A DNA stretch of 64,000 bases from JBNJDJ01 sp051744845 (GCA_051744845.1 JBNJDJ010000002.1:30254-94253), one strand, 5' to 3'. Positions 55,701-63,886 are shown, numbered from the stretch's first letter. Translations and numbers: made by a program. The notes: generated from the letters alone by a model not told the origin.

Positions 55701-56155
55701 TTAGACTTAATTTTTAAATATGGATCTATTTCATCATTTTCAAATATATTTTTTATTTTTTCATATTCTAAATTACTTAACTTAAATTTAGAAAATGCAT
55801 TAATAAATTTATCAATAGTTCCTTTATTAAATGAATTCTTTTTAAAGTATTTTAATTCTTTTCTACTTTTAGTTAATATATTCTTTAAAACCATAGTTTT
55901 TCCAAATTCATCTATTTCAACCTCATCTAACCCGCCGACTTTAGATATTATTTTTTTAGTAAGCCATTTAAAAGAAATACAATCTATATTTAAAAGTCCA
56001 TCTAAGTTTTTATGTTTAATTAATTTTCTTTCTGCTTCTAGATTAAATTGCTCAGGTACTAAATATATATTTTTATTTAATTTATCGGAAGTTATTTCAT
56101 CTAAAATTTTATATGTTTTACCTGTTAAACTCTTGCCAATTAAAAATTTAATCAT
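52775..56155 (-). CDS. addB: ATP-dependent helicase/nuclease subunit B (AddB)
   Basis: A 1126-residue protein starting MIKFLIGKSLTGKTYKIL, a P-loop in the usual AddB position. The C-terminal region has the iron-sulfur cluster cysteines of AddB (EKFQKCPFSHF near residue 770, and SACDFCDYKGICQF near 1090) and the nuclease segment LKVIDYKSGNPSLK. It is the partner of AddA. There is no ribosome site in the 10 bases before the ATG. A strong AGGAGGTGAAG lies 63 bases upstream, separated by a hairpin (see separate entry). Confidence 0.93.
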   Translation of the reverse strand: MIKFLIGKSLTGKTYKILDEITSDKLNKNIYLVPEQFNLEAERKLIKHKNLDGLLNIDCISFKWLTKKIISKVGGLDEVEIDEFGKTMVLKNILTKSRKELKYFKKNSFNKGTIDKFINAFSKFKLSNLEYEKIKNIFENDEIDPYLKIKSKDILKIYKSYINFMKNNYFDDEDRLKFVLKKIDELKYFEDKNIWIDEFHGFNELQKELIKKMFIQGKNVTISLNLDPKFNEINQFKNVRQTFIELQDLCKKNNLDYKIVEFNERYIENDEIKTLSNNLYKFPNKVYKKELENIKGFISKNKEEEVEQIAIEMNHLIRNNKNLNWSDINVVLSDLSEYKLFIKKIFKQYNIPYFIDEKISIINNSIIEFIISVLKMINGNFRDKDVFTVIKTNFSKLDKDEGEILENYVKEYGIYGNLWKKDFTRGKKEFDNDKGINKEKLKEINRIRKKFINPFLELNKNINKKNIDVSKFTIYYYEFLKDYGLIDSLEKWILKLRINEELEKVNENTQIWNIVMKVIEQLVELFNDKGLNLSEYIKILKQGFLEYEVGILPSLDDKVIVGDVHRTKLSDVKILFILGINDGNLPKTVENKDIFSKDEKMYLKENGLDLKLDIDYKINEENYNIYKLFSKPQNKLYLSYALSNNEGKSLRPSILIDKVKSIFPNIKFRNIINSTKKTIVTQKSSLKYLIYNLRRKVDGYEIDDYWYKVYNWYLSNYLKEDNWIKSALFYDNSIETIGKDFAKQIYDLPLVTSVTQLEKFQKCPFSHFIKYGLKPKEIKDFEIELPDLGLMFHKALENFSKLIKEKNLKWDNLTKKESDKYVKDIINNLTKNYSNNIFDDNYRNKYYKQKIARVVKRSVWTLRNHIIKGNFSPTSFEVNFSQTKKGLNPIVINLNEKQKLILEGKIDRLDILDYLDKKYLKVIDYKSGNPSLKLSNIYNGEKIQLVIYLKALLNDPLYFQSDKTMPAGIYNFQIDDPIVDFEKTEDLDKKLIQKMKMDGISLDDIEIVKRIDENIEKNNESDIIDVKLKKNGDFYARSKVLSEKNFKRLLKHVETIVKNTGDKIVNGSCQITPLKMNSNYSACDFCDYKGICQFDKKIKGNEFKENENLKDKEVIKKLEKYGDKND

Positions 56156-56164
56156 TTTTTATAA

Positions 56165-56228
56165 ATTGTTTTATATATAAATTTATCTGAAAAATAATAA
56201 ATTTATTTTAAAACAATCTTCACCTCCT
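56165..56228 (-). promoter_or_regulatory. addB ribosome site separated from the start codon by a hairpin
   Basis: On the minus strand AGGAGGTGAAG (56218-56228) is followed at once by a 53-base hairpin (56165-56217): outer arms ATTGTTTTA/TAAAACAAT (9 bp), inner arms ATAAATTTAT/ATAAATTTAT (10 bp), loop of 10. Nine bases then lead to the addB ATG. Folding would bring the ribosome site near the start. Confidence 0.55.
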
Positions 56229-56466
56229 AATTTTATCTTCTTTAATATATATAATATCACACAAACATCCGTTTTAAAATATTTTTTATCATTTTTTTGT
56301 AATTATATAATGACAAAATCACGATTAACATATTGTTTATAAAAACTATATATGCAATAATCTTGTTTACCTAATTTTTTTGAAAATTCCAAATAGTAAA
56401 TCAATAACAATTTCTCGGTTCTTCCCTAATATTAAGGAAAAAAGATAACTTTTTTTAAAATAATAA
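56229..56466. other. Intergenic stretch between addB and the hydrogenase operon
   Basis: Within the 400-base gap between addB and the hydrogenase genes, this part holds A/T-rich sequence and the divergent upstream regions. I see no open frame of useful size with a ribosome site, no tRNA and no further strong hairpin. Confidence 0.5.
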
Positions 56467-56495
56467 TTTAAATATTTTAATTAATCTGTTATAAT
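56467..56495 (+). promoter_or_regulatory. Putative hydrogenase operon promoter
   Basis: TTTAAA (56467-56472) and TATAAT (56490-56495) are 17 bases apart. The -35 box is weak, as expected if an activator or derepression matters. Confidence 0.5.
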
Positions 56496-56503
56496 TATAA
56501 CAA
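56486..56503 (+). promoter_or_regulatory. Rex-like operator on the hydrogenase -10 box
   Basis: CTGTTATAATTATAACAA contains a perfect 16-bp palindrome (TGTTATAA/TTATAACA, 56487-56502). Its half-sites TTGTTA...TAACAG resemble the clostridial Rex consensus (TTGTTAAnnnnTTAACAA, as known for that family). It covers the -10 box, so binding would block transcription. Confidence 0.5.
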
Positions 56504-56555
56504 GCAATTTATGTTTATTTAAATTATGTTATTTTTTTGAAAGGAAGGTGTATTG

Positions 56556-57059
56556 ATGTCAAAAGAATTTTCTTTAGATAAATTTGATAAAGAAAAAGTT
56601 GAAGAGCTTGATTCTTATATCAAAGATCTAAATGAAGAAAAGTATGATGAGGAATTAATTCATGTACTTCATCATGCTCAGGGTATTTTTGGTTATTTAC
56701 CAGAAGCTATACAAGTACACATTGCTAGAAGTTTAGATATTCCAACTTCTAAGATTTATGGTGTTGCTAGTTTTTATTCTTACTTTAATTTAAATCCAGT
56801 AGGAAAATATACTATTAGTGTCTGTATGGGGACTGCTTGTTTTGTTAGAAAAGCTGATAAAGTATTAGATGAATTTAAAGAACAATTAGGTATTGACACT
56901 GGCGAAACTACTATTGATAAACAATTTACTCTTAAGGATGTAAGATGTGTTGGTGCTTGCGGACTTGCTCCAGTTGTAATGATTGGCGATAAAGTTTATG
57001 GAAGCGTTACTCCAGAAGAAGTAAGTGGTATTATTTCTGAATATACAGAGGAGGATTAA
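56556..57059 (+). CDS. hndA: NAD(P)-linked hydrogenase subunit, NuoE-like [2Fe-2S] protein
   Basis: A 167-residue thioredoxin-like ferredoxin. The four cluster cysteines are in SVCMGTACFVRKA (two, near residues 91 and 96) and CVGACGLAPVV (two, near 132 and 136), the NuoE/HndA spacing. The N-terminal helical part has LIHVLHHAQGIFGYLPE. It passes electrons between NAD(P)H and the hydrogenase core. The ATG at 56556 is preferred over the TTG directly before it because of ribosome-site spacing (GGAAGGTG). It is the first gene of a four-gene operon. Confidence 0.9.
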   Translation: MSKEFSLDKFDKEKVEELDSYIKDLNEEKYDEELIHVLHHAQGIFGYLPEAIQVHIARSLDIPTSKIYGVASFYSYFNLNPVGKYTISVCMGTACFVRKADKVLDEFKEQLGIDTGETTIDKQFTLKDVRCVGACGLAPVVMIGDKVYGSVTPEEVSGIISEYTEED

Positions 57060-57449
57060 ATGTCAATAAAATCTTTAGATGAATTAAAAACAATTAGAGA
57101 TGAGCAGCAAAAAAGAGTTAATCTTCGTGAAAGTGGTGACGGAGAAGATAAAATCGAATTATTAGTTGGTATGGCTACTTGTGGTATAGCATCTGGTGCA
57201 AGAGAAACACTAAATGCATTAGTTGATGAAATTAATGAGCAAGGCTTAGATAAAGTAAAGGTAGTACAAGTTGGATGTTTAGGATATTGTCATTCTGAAC
57301 CAACTGTACAAGTTAATATGCCTGGCGAAGATCCAGTATTATATGGGCCAATTACTAAAGATAAAGTTTCTGATTTAATTGAAAAGCATATTAAAAATCA
57401 TGAAATTTTAGAAGATTTAGTTATAAATAAGAACTTTGATAAAGCGTAA
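57060..57449 (+). CDS. hndB: Hydrogenase-associated [2Fe-2S] ferredoxin-domain protein
   Basis: A 129-residue protein with a thioredoxin-like [2Fe-2S] fold: VGMATCGIASGARETLNAL gives one cysteine, VVQVGCLGYCHSEPTVQV gives two. In the HndB family the fourth position is not always present, and here only three cysteines lie in the core. It abuts the preceding gene and has a GAGGAG site inside it. It is a subunit of the NAD(P)-reducing or bifurcating hydrogenase complex. Confidence 0.88.
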   Translation: MSIKSLDELKTIRDEQQKRVNLRESGDGEDKIELLVGMATCGIASGARETLNALVDEINEQGLDKVKVVQVGCLGYCHSEPTVQVNMPGEDPVLYGPITKDKVSDLIEKHIKNHEILEDLVINKNFDKA

Positions 57450-57461
57450 AAGGAGGTTTAA

Positions 57462-59252
57462 ATGAGCATTTATCGTTTAAATATAATGGTCTGTGGCGGT
57501 ACTGGATGTATGGCATCTGAAAGCCAAGAGATCATTGATAATTTTAATAAATTGTTAAAAGAAAAAGGATATGAAAAGGAAGTACAAGTTTTAAAAACAG
57601 GATGTTTTGGTTTCTGTGAACAAGGTCCAATTATAAAAATCCACCCAGATAATGTTTTTTATGTAAAAGTAAAAGCTGCTGACGTGGAAGAAATAATTGA
57701 TGAACATGTTATTAAAGGAAGAAAAGTAGAAAGATTATTATATGAAGATCCAGATTTAAAAACAAAAATTAATGATCAATCAGATATGTCTTTTTACAAG
57801 CCACAATTAAGAATTGCTCTTAGAAACTGTGGGCTTATTAATCCGGAAGATATTAATGAATATATTGCTTATAGAGGATATGAAGCTTTAGGTACTGTTT
57901 TAAGTGATCACAGTCCAGAAGATGTAATTGATATTGTAACTGATAGTGGATTAAGAGGCCGTGGTGGCGGTGGATTCCCTGCAGGATTAAAATGGAAATT
58001 TGCTAATGGTGCAGAAGGAGACGAAAAATATATTATATGTAATGCAGATGAAGGTGATCCTGGTGCATTTATGGACCGTTCTATCTTAGAAGGTGACCCT
58101 CACTCAGTATTAGAATCTATGGCTATTGCAGGTTATGCAATTGGTGCTGAAACAGGTTTAATATACATTAGAGCCGAGTATCCACTAGCTATAAAAAGAC
58201 TTAAAATAGCAATTAATCAAGCTGAAGAAAACGGATTATTAGGTGAAAATATCTTCGGTTCAGACTTTAATTTCAAGATAAAACTTAAATACGGTGCAGG
58301 TGCATTTGTATGTGGTGAAGAAACTGCTTTAATTGCTTCTACAGAAGGACTTAGAGGAGAACCTAGAAACAAACCACCTTTCCCTGCTGAAAGTGGGTTT
58401 AAAGGAAAACCTACAAATGTTAATAATGTAGAAACTTTTGCAAATATACCACCTATTATTTTAAATGGTGCTGATTGGTTTAACAAAATTGGGACTGAAA
58501 ATTCAAATGGTACAAAAGTATTTGCATTAGCAGGTGCTATTAATAATGTTGGTTTAGTTGAAGTTCCTATGGGAACTACTTTAAGAGAAATCATCTATGA
58601 TATAGGTGGTGGAATTAGAGGAGATCATGAATTTAAAGCTGTACAAACTGGTGGACCTTCAGGAGGAGTTATTACTGAACAAGATTTAGATACTCCTATT
58701 GATTATGATTCACTACTAGAAATTGGATCAATGATGGGATCAGGTGGAATGATTGTAATGGACGATACTTCATGTATGGTTTCAATTGCTAAATTCTATT
58801 TAGATTTTACTCAAGATGAATCTTGTGGTAAATGTACTCCTTGTCGTGTTGGTACAACTAGAATATATGAATTGTTAGAAAAATTAACTGAAGGTAAGGG
58901 CACTATGGAAGATCTTGAAAACTTAAAGAGATTATCAGAATCAATAAAAGATACTGCTCTTTGTGGTTTAGGTCAAACTGCTCCAAATCCAGTTTTAAGT
59001 ACTCTTGATTATTACTGGGATGAATATGTAGCTCACGTTAATGGAGAATGTCCTGCTGGTGAATGTAAAGCATTAGCTAGTTATAAAATTGATAAAGAAA
59101 AATGTATTGGATGTACTGCTTGTAAAGGCAAGTGTCCTGTAGATTGTATTTCAGGAGAAAGAAAACAACCTCATGAAATTAATGAAGATGAATGTATCAA
59201 GTGTGGAGCATGTTATGATGTTTGTCCAGTTGATGCAGTTATAAAGCCGTAG
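57462..59252 (+). CDS. hndC: Hydrogenase NuoF-like flavoprotein subunit
   Basis: A 596-residue protein in three parts: an N-terminal [2Fe-2S] thioredoxin-like domain (about 1-90, MVCGGTGCMAS and GCFGFCEQGP), a NuoF core with FMN/NADH motifs (GLRGRGGGGFPAGLKW near residue 168, CNADEGDPGAFMDR near 194 and the cluster ESCGKCTPCRVGTTR near 458), and a C-terminal two-cluster ferredoxin domain (CIGCTACKGKCPVDC and CIKCGACYDVCPVDA). It contacts NAD(H) or NADP(H). This architecture is typical of HndC and of HydB in electron-bifurcating hydrogenases. Confidence 0.94.
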   Translation: MSIYRLNIMVCGGTGCMASESQEIIDNFNKLLKEKGYEKEVQVLKTGCFGFCEQGPIIKIHPDNVFYVKVKAADVEEIIDEHVIKGRKVERLLYEDPDLKTKINDQSDMSFYKPQLRIALRNCGLINPEDINEYIAYRGYEALGTVLSDHSPEDVIDIVTDSGLRGRGGGGFPAGLKWKFANGAEGDEKYIICNADEGDPGAFMDRSILEGDPHSVLESMAIAGYAIGAETGLIYIRAEYPLAIKRLKIAINQAEENGLLGENIFGSDFNFKIKLKYGAGAFVCGEETALIASTEGLRGEPRNKPPFPAESGFKGKPTNVNNVETFANIPPIILNGADWFNKIGTENSNGTKVFALAGAINNVGLVEVPMGTTLREIIYDIGGGIRGDHEFKAVQTGGPSGGVITEQDLDTPIDYDSLLEIGSMMGSGGMIVMDDTSCMVSIAKFYLDFTQDESCGKCTPCRVGTTRIYELLEKLTEGKGTMEDLENLKRLSESIKDTALCGLGQTAPNPVLSTLDYYWDEYVAHVNGECPAGECKALASYKIDKEKCIGCTACKGKCPVDCISGERKQPHEINEDECIKCGACYDVCPVDAVIKP

Positions 59253-59265
59253 AAAGGAGATAAAA

Positions 59266-61011
59266 ATGTCAGATAAATTAAAGATTTCAATTAATGGTCA
59301 AGAAACACAAGTAAATCCTGGCACTACAGTTTTAGAAGCTGCAAATTCTTTAGGAATAGAAATTCCTACATTGTGCCATATGAATTTAGAAGGTCTAGAT
59401 TTTGTTAATCAATGTGCTTCTTGTAGAGTGTGTGTTGTAGAAGTTGAAGGAAGAAATAATTTAGCTCCTTCTTGTGTTGAAAAAGTTTCTGATGGTATGG
59501 TTGTTAAAACTAATACTCCTAGAGCTATTAGAGGGAGAAGAACTTCAGTAGAGCTTCTTTTATCAAACCATCCTCAAGATTGTTTTACTTGTCCTAAAAA
59601 CTTAGATTGTGAACTACAATCTTTAGCTGAAAAATTAAATATTAGAGAAATTCCATATGATGGGAAAAAGATGGATTATAAAAAGGACAAATCTAGTTTC
59701 TCTATAGTTAAAGATCCTAATAAATGTATTATGTGTAGAAGATGTGAAACAATGTGTAATGAAGTACAAACTTGTGGTATTTTATCAGGTATAGATAGAG
59801 GGTTTGATGTAGTAGTAGGTCCGACATTTAACTTAGATATGAAAGATACTGCATGTACTTATTGTGGACAATGTGTTGCAGTATGTCCAACAGCTTCATT
59901 AACAGAAACTAATAAAACTAGTAAAGTTTGGGATGCTTTAGCTGATCCTGAAAAACACGTAATTATTCAAACAGCTCCTGCAATAAGAGCTGCTATAGGT
60001 GAAGAATTTGGTATGGAACCTGGTACTTTAGTTACAGGCAAAATGGTATCAGCTCTTAAAAACTTAGGTTTTGATGGAGTATTTGATACAGACTTTGCTG
60101 CTGACTTAACTATTATGGAAGAAGCAAGTGAATTAGTTCATAGAATTGAAAATGATGGTACACTTCCAATCTTAACAAGTTGTTGTCCAGCATGGGTTAA
60201 ATTTATTGAACATAATTATCCAGAATTACTTGATATTCCATCATCAGCTAAATCACCACATATTATGTTTGGTGCTATTGCAAAAACATATTATGCTGAA
60301 AAACACGATATTGATCCAGATAACTTAGTTACTGTTTCATTAATGCCATGTGTAGCTAAAAAAGCTGAAGCTCATAGACCAGAATTGACAAATGATGAAG
60401 AATCTAATGTTGATTTAGTAATCACTACTAGAGAAGCTTCTCATATGATTAAAGAAGCTGGATTAAACTTAGCAAATATGCAAGATGATGACTTTGATAA
60501 AATGATGGGTGAATCATCAGGTGCTGGTGTAATCTTTGGTACTACTGGTGGTGTTATAGAAGCTGCTACACGTACTGCTTATGAATGGATTACAGGTGAA
60601 GAATTAGAAGATGTTAACTTTACTGACCTTCGTGGAATGGACGGAATTAGATCTGCCGAAGTAGAAATCGGTGATTTAACATTAAATATTGGTATTGCTC
60701 ATGGACTAGGAAATGCTAGAGAATTACTTGAATGTATCAAAGGTGGAGATTGTAAATTAGATGCAATTGAAATTATGGCATGTCCTGGTGGATGTATCGG
60801 TGGCGGTGGCCAACCTTATCACCACGGCGATAGTGAAATTCTTAAAAAACGTCAACAAGCTTTATATCTTGAAGACGAAAATAAGAAAGTAAGAAAGTCT
60901 CATGAAAATACTGAAATCAAGAAATTATATGAAGATTTCCTTGGTAAGCCTTATGGTAAAAAAGCTCATGAGTTACTTCATACTTCTTATACTAAAAGAC
61001 AAAAACTTTAA
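59266..61011 (+). CDS. hndD: [FeFe]-hydrogenase catalytic subunit
   Basis: A 581-residue hydrogenase: N-terminal [2Fe-2S] domain (CASCRVCVVEVEG), a His-ligated cluster region (NHPQDCFTCPKNLDCEL), two [4Fe-4S] clusters (CIMCRRCETMC and CTYCGQCVAVC) and the H-cluster motifs P1 TSCCPAWVKFIE, P2 MPCVAKKAEA and P3 ACPGGCIGGGGQPY. It makes or consumes H2. With the upstream subunits it is a multisubunit NAD(P)-linked enzyme; whether it bifurcates with ferredoxin cannot be told from sequence alone. A strong terminator follows. Confidence 0.95.
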   Translation: MSDKLKISINGQETQVNPGTTVLEAANSLGIEIPTLCHMNLEGLDFVNQCASCRVCVVEVEGRNNLAPSCVEKVSDGMVVKTNTPRAIRGRRTSVELLLSNHPQDCFTCPKNLDCELQSLAEKLNIREIPYDGKKMDYKKDKSSFSIVKDPNKCIMCRRCETMCNEVQTCGILSGIDRGFDVVVGPTFNLDMKDTACTYCGQCVAVCPTASLTETNKTSKVWDALADPEKHVIIQTAPAIRAAIGEEFGMEPGTLVTGKMVSALKNLGFDGVFDTDFAADLTIMEEASELVHRIENDGTLPILTSCCPAWVKFIEHNYPELLDIPSSAKSPHIMFGAIAKTYYAEKHDIDPDNLVTVSLMPCVAKKAEAHRPELTNDEESNVDLVITTREASHMIKEAGLNLANMQDDDFDKMMGESSGAGVIFGTTGGVIEAATRTAYEWITGEELEDVNFTDLRGMDGIRSAEVEIGDLTLNIGIAHGLGNARELLECIKGGDCKLDAIEIMACPGGCIGGGGQPYHHGDSEILKKRQQALYLEDENKKVRKSHENTEIKKLYEDFLGKPYGKKAHELLHTSYTKRQKL

Positions 61012-61020
61012 AAGTTTTAT

Positions 61021-61053
61021 AAAAAATACCTCCAAATCATGGAGGTATTTTTT
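61021..61053. terminator. Shared terminator after the hydrogenase operon
   Basis: Arms ATACCTCCA/TGGAGGTAT with A-runs and T-runs on the two sides form a bidirectional terminator between converging genes. Confidence 0.88.
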
Positions 61054-61439
61054 TAATTATATTTTCCTTTTTTTATATCATTCAAAAGTTTAATAATATC
61101 TTTTTTTAAAATATCTCTACTCTTTTCTAAATCATCTTTATATACGCTAGAATTAAAAGATAATTTAGCTCGTTTAGGCATAATTAGCTTATTTATTTCT
61201 GAATCTAAAGTTATTAAGATATCAATTTGTTTAAAATCTTTTATTGAATTTATTTTATTATTCTTTAAGTCAATCCCTATTTCTTTCATAGTATCAATCA
61301 TATCTTTATTTAACTTTTTTCCTTTTTTTTCTCCACATGAACAAATCTCCAAATCATCTAATTTATTATATCTTTTAGCTAATCCTTCAGCCATTTGAGA
61401 AAATATAGTATTATCTTTATCTAAAAAAACTAATCTCAT
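61053..61439 (-). CDS. Inactive-looking low-molecular-weight phosphatase/ArsC-like protein
   Basis: A 128-residue protein that follows the LMW tyrosine phosphatase/arsenate reductase fold: SQMAEGLAKRY after the first strand, ICSCGEKKGKKLNKDMIDTMKEIGIDL, and DILITL. The active loop, which in the family reads C-x5-R (for example LCTGNSCRSQMAEG), here reads LDKDNTIFSQMAEG. The catalytic Cys is replaced by Asp and the loop Arg by Phe. This argues against catalysis. It converges on the hydrogenase operon. Function unknown. Confidence 0.65.
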   Translation of the reverse strand: MRLVFLDKDNTIFSQMAEGLAKRYNKLDDLEICSCGEKKGKKLNKDMIDTMKEIGIDLKNNKINSIKDFKQIDILITLDSEINKLIMPKRAKLSFNSSVYKDDLEKSRDILKKDIIKLLNDIKKGKYN

Positions 61440-61503
61440 TTTGTCTCCTTCTATATTCTATAAATTCATAACTATATATATTATATCATTTAATTTAATA
61501 AAT

Positions 61504-62028
61504 TTAAATTGTATACTCAGTTTTTAAAAGACCAAAAATAAATTCGTCGTGATATTCACCATCTCTAAAAATTTCTTCTCTTAAAGCTGCTTCTTCTTTA
61601 AAACCAATATTTTTATATATAGATTGAGCTCTCTTATTAAAAGAATAAGCTTTTAATTTTATTTTATTTAAATTCATCTGTCTAAATATAAATTTTATCA
61701 AAATTTTTAAAGCATCTTTTCCAAAACCATTTCCCCAATTATTAGGGCTAATAAATAAAGATATTTCACAATGACTATTTTTCCAATCAATATTTTTTAT
61801 ACAACAACCACCAATAAATTTACCATGGTCTAAACTCTCAATTGCAAAAATATAGTCTTTATTTTTTTTTCTACTTTTAAATATTTTTTCTTGATCCTTT
61901 CTTGTGTATATATATGGAATTCCTGAGTCAATATTTCTTTTTATGTCCGGTTCATTAATAAAATGCAATAATTTGGGAATATCTTTTTCATCATAAGCTC
62001 TTAATTTCACTAAATTTCCTCTATACAT
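61504..62028 (-). CDS. GNAT-family N-acetyltransferase
   Basis: A 174-residue protein with the RimJ/RimL-like pattern: VKLRAYDEKDIPKLLHFINE at the start, GGCCIKNIDWKNSHCEISLF, the acetyl-CoA site NNWGNGFGKDALKILIKF (near 93-110) and SFNKRAQSIYKNIGFKEEA. It probably acetylates a small molecule or a protein N-terminus. It starts 14 bases after the stop of the HD-GYP gene. The substrate is unknown. Confidence 0.83.
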   Translation of the reverse strand: MYRGNLVKLRAYDEKDIPKLLHFINEPDIKRNIDSGIPYIYTRKDQEKIFKSRKKNKDYIFAIESLDHGKFIGGCCIKNIDWKNSHCEISLFISPNNWGNGFGKDALKILIKFIFRQMNLNKIKLKAYSFNKRAQSIYKNIGFKEEAALREEIFRDGEYHDEFIFGLLKTEYTI

Positions 62029-62042
62029 ATTTCCTCCTTAAA

Positions 62043-63767
62043 TTATAAATTTGAATTTCTAATTTGTTCAATTTCTTTGTATTTTTTTAAAACAATATCA
62101 GCTATTTCTGGTTGAAACATTTTTCCCTTTTGGTCTTTAATAAAATCTAGTGTTTTATCTACCTCCCAAGCTTCTTTATAAACTCGCTTACTTCTTAATG
62201 CATCATATACATCAGCAACCGTTACAATTCTTGCATAAATTGATATATTTTTTCCTGCTAATCCTTGTGGATAACCATTTCCATTCCAGTGTTCTTGATG
62301 TTGATAAGCTATTTTAGCAGCAATATTTAAAATTTCACTTTTTTTATTATTTAATAGTTCATATCCTAAAACTGTATGTTTTTTAATTTTTTCATATTCT
62401 TCATCAGTTAAGTCCCCTGGTTTTTTTAAAATCTTATCTGAAATTCCAATTTTACCTAAATCATGTAAAGGTGAAGTTATCAAAATCTTTTCTGCAATAT
62501 TTTTTTTACCTAACTCTATAGCTAAAAATTCAGCAATTTTAGATACTCTTTTAACATGATTAGCAGTTTCTCCGGACCTAGTTTCAATAACATCTCCTAA
62601 TGTATATATTAATTCCTTTTGAATATTTACCATTTCTTTATTCTTTTGGTTTATTTCTTTTTGACGTTTTAGATTATCTAAAGTTATAAAAATCAAAATA
62701 ATTAATATTATTACTATAACTAAAAAAGTCATAATAATTTCCTTATTTTTTTCAAAATAAGACTGTGGTTTATTAATCCATTTAATATTTTGCGGTAATT
62801 TATCAAAATAATATTCATAACCTTTATATATCTTATAATCTAAAATTTTTGCTTCATAATTATCTAAATTTTCTCTATATGATAATATCTGATTTCCTTT
62901 TAAAAAATCAATTGCAGTTTTTCCAGTTATTTTCCCATATAATAACGGTGAAGTCAGATAACCTCCTATTACACCTTCATTTATATAAAAATCCCATACA
63001 CTGAAAATAGGTATTTTAGAATCTTTACTTATATGATTAATTACACTACTATAATTATATTTATTATTTTCCCCATCAATAAAATAAAGTAAAAATAATA
63101 TACCAATATCTTTATCTTTTTTATCAATTAGTTCAGTAATTCCTTTTATTGAATAATCAGATATAAATTCAAATGACAATTCATCAATATTATTATTCTT
63201 AACTTCTTGTTTTATTTCTCTTTTTATTTTTTTGCCAGTAGTCGTTTTATCAATAATAATATATATCTTTTCTAAATCATTATTTAAATCTTTCATGAAA
63301 TTTAAAGTTTTTATGTAATTAATTTTTTCTTCTATAATATAATAATCTTTATTTAAGTTATAACTTTTACCATTATTAATTCCAGAAGCAATTACAGATA
63401 CATCTTTTAAAATATATTTCTTTAAATCAATAACAAATTCTAATGCATTGTTATCAATAGCTAAGACTAAATCAAAATCTTTATCTTTATATTTGTATAT
63501 ATTAAAATTTAACAATTTATCAATATAATCTTTTGAAAAATTTCTTTTAGTATCTAGATATTCTACTTGAAAATTAATTTTTAAATCACTATCTAAAATT
63601 TGACTTGATATTCCTTTTTGAAACTCATTTGTCCATTTAAAATCTTGAGCATAAGATTGAAATATAAGTATATTTTTAATATCTTCGTCATCACTAAAAC
63701 CTATATTCCCAAATCCTAAAATAAAAATTAATATAACTATAAAAACTACAAATAATCTTTTATACAT
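62043..63767 (-). CDS. Membrane sensor with ABC substrate-binding-like domain and HD-GYP output
   Basis: A 574-residue protein: an N-terminal hydrophobic signal or anchor (about 4-24), an extracytoplasmic region (about 25-340) resembling ABC substrate-binding-like sensor domains (IKNILIFQSYAQDFKWTNEF, FDLVLAIDNNALEF), a second membrane segment (about 344-365), a short coiled linker, and an HD-GYP domain (about 390-570; HDLGKIGISDK, HTVLGYELL and HQEHWNGNGYPQGL). It likely senses an external ligand and hydrolyses cyclic di-GMP inside. The ligand is unknown. Confidence 0.82.
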   Translation of the reverse strand: MYKRLFVVFIVILIFILGFGNIGFSDDEDIKNILIFQSYAQDFKWTNEFQKGISSQILDSDLKINFQVEYLDTKRNFSKDYIDKLLNFNIYKYKDKDFDLVLAIDNNALEFVIDLKKYILKDVSVIASGINNGKSYNLNKDYYIIEEKINYIKTLNFMKDLNNDLEKIYIIIDKTTTGKKIKREIKQEVKNNNIDELSFEFISDYSIKGITELIDKKDKDIGILFLLYFIDGENNKYNYSSVINHISKDSKIPIFSVWDFYINEGVIGGYLTSPLLYGKITGKTAIDFLKGNQILSYRENLDNYEAKILDYKIYKGYEYYFDKLPQNIKWINKPQSYFEKNKEIIMTFLVIVIILIILIFITLDNLKRQKEINQKNKEMVNIQKELIYTLGDVIETRSGETANHVKRVSKIAEFLAIELGKKNIAEKILITSPLHDLGKIGISDKILKKPGDLTDEEYEKIKKHTVLGYELLNNKKSEILNIAAKIAYQHQEHWNGNGYPQGLAGKNISIYARIVTVADVYDALRSKRVYKEAWEVDKTLDFIKDQKGKMFQPEIADIVLKKYKEIEQIRNSNL

Positions 63768-63841
63768 AATTACTCCCTTTTATATGCTTAAAAGATAAAT
63801 ACCCTAGATATTTTGTTATAAACTAATTTTTAAATTTTTAT

Positions 63842-63875
63842 AAAAAAAAATAGACAAATTAGTAAAAATTTGTCT
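63842..63875 (-). terminator. mnmA terminator
   Basis: A 9-bp perfect stem (AGACAAATT/AATTTGTCT, 63852-63875) is followed on the minus strand by a run of nine T interrupted by one A. Confidence 0.85.
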
Positions 63876-63886
63876 AAAAGTTATAA

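Noticed and set aside
56206..56222. Mini reading frame directly after the strong addB ribosome site
   Set aside because: Possible starts (TTG or ATT) give only two to four codons before a stop, so no real product is expected.
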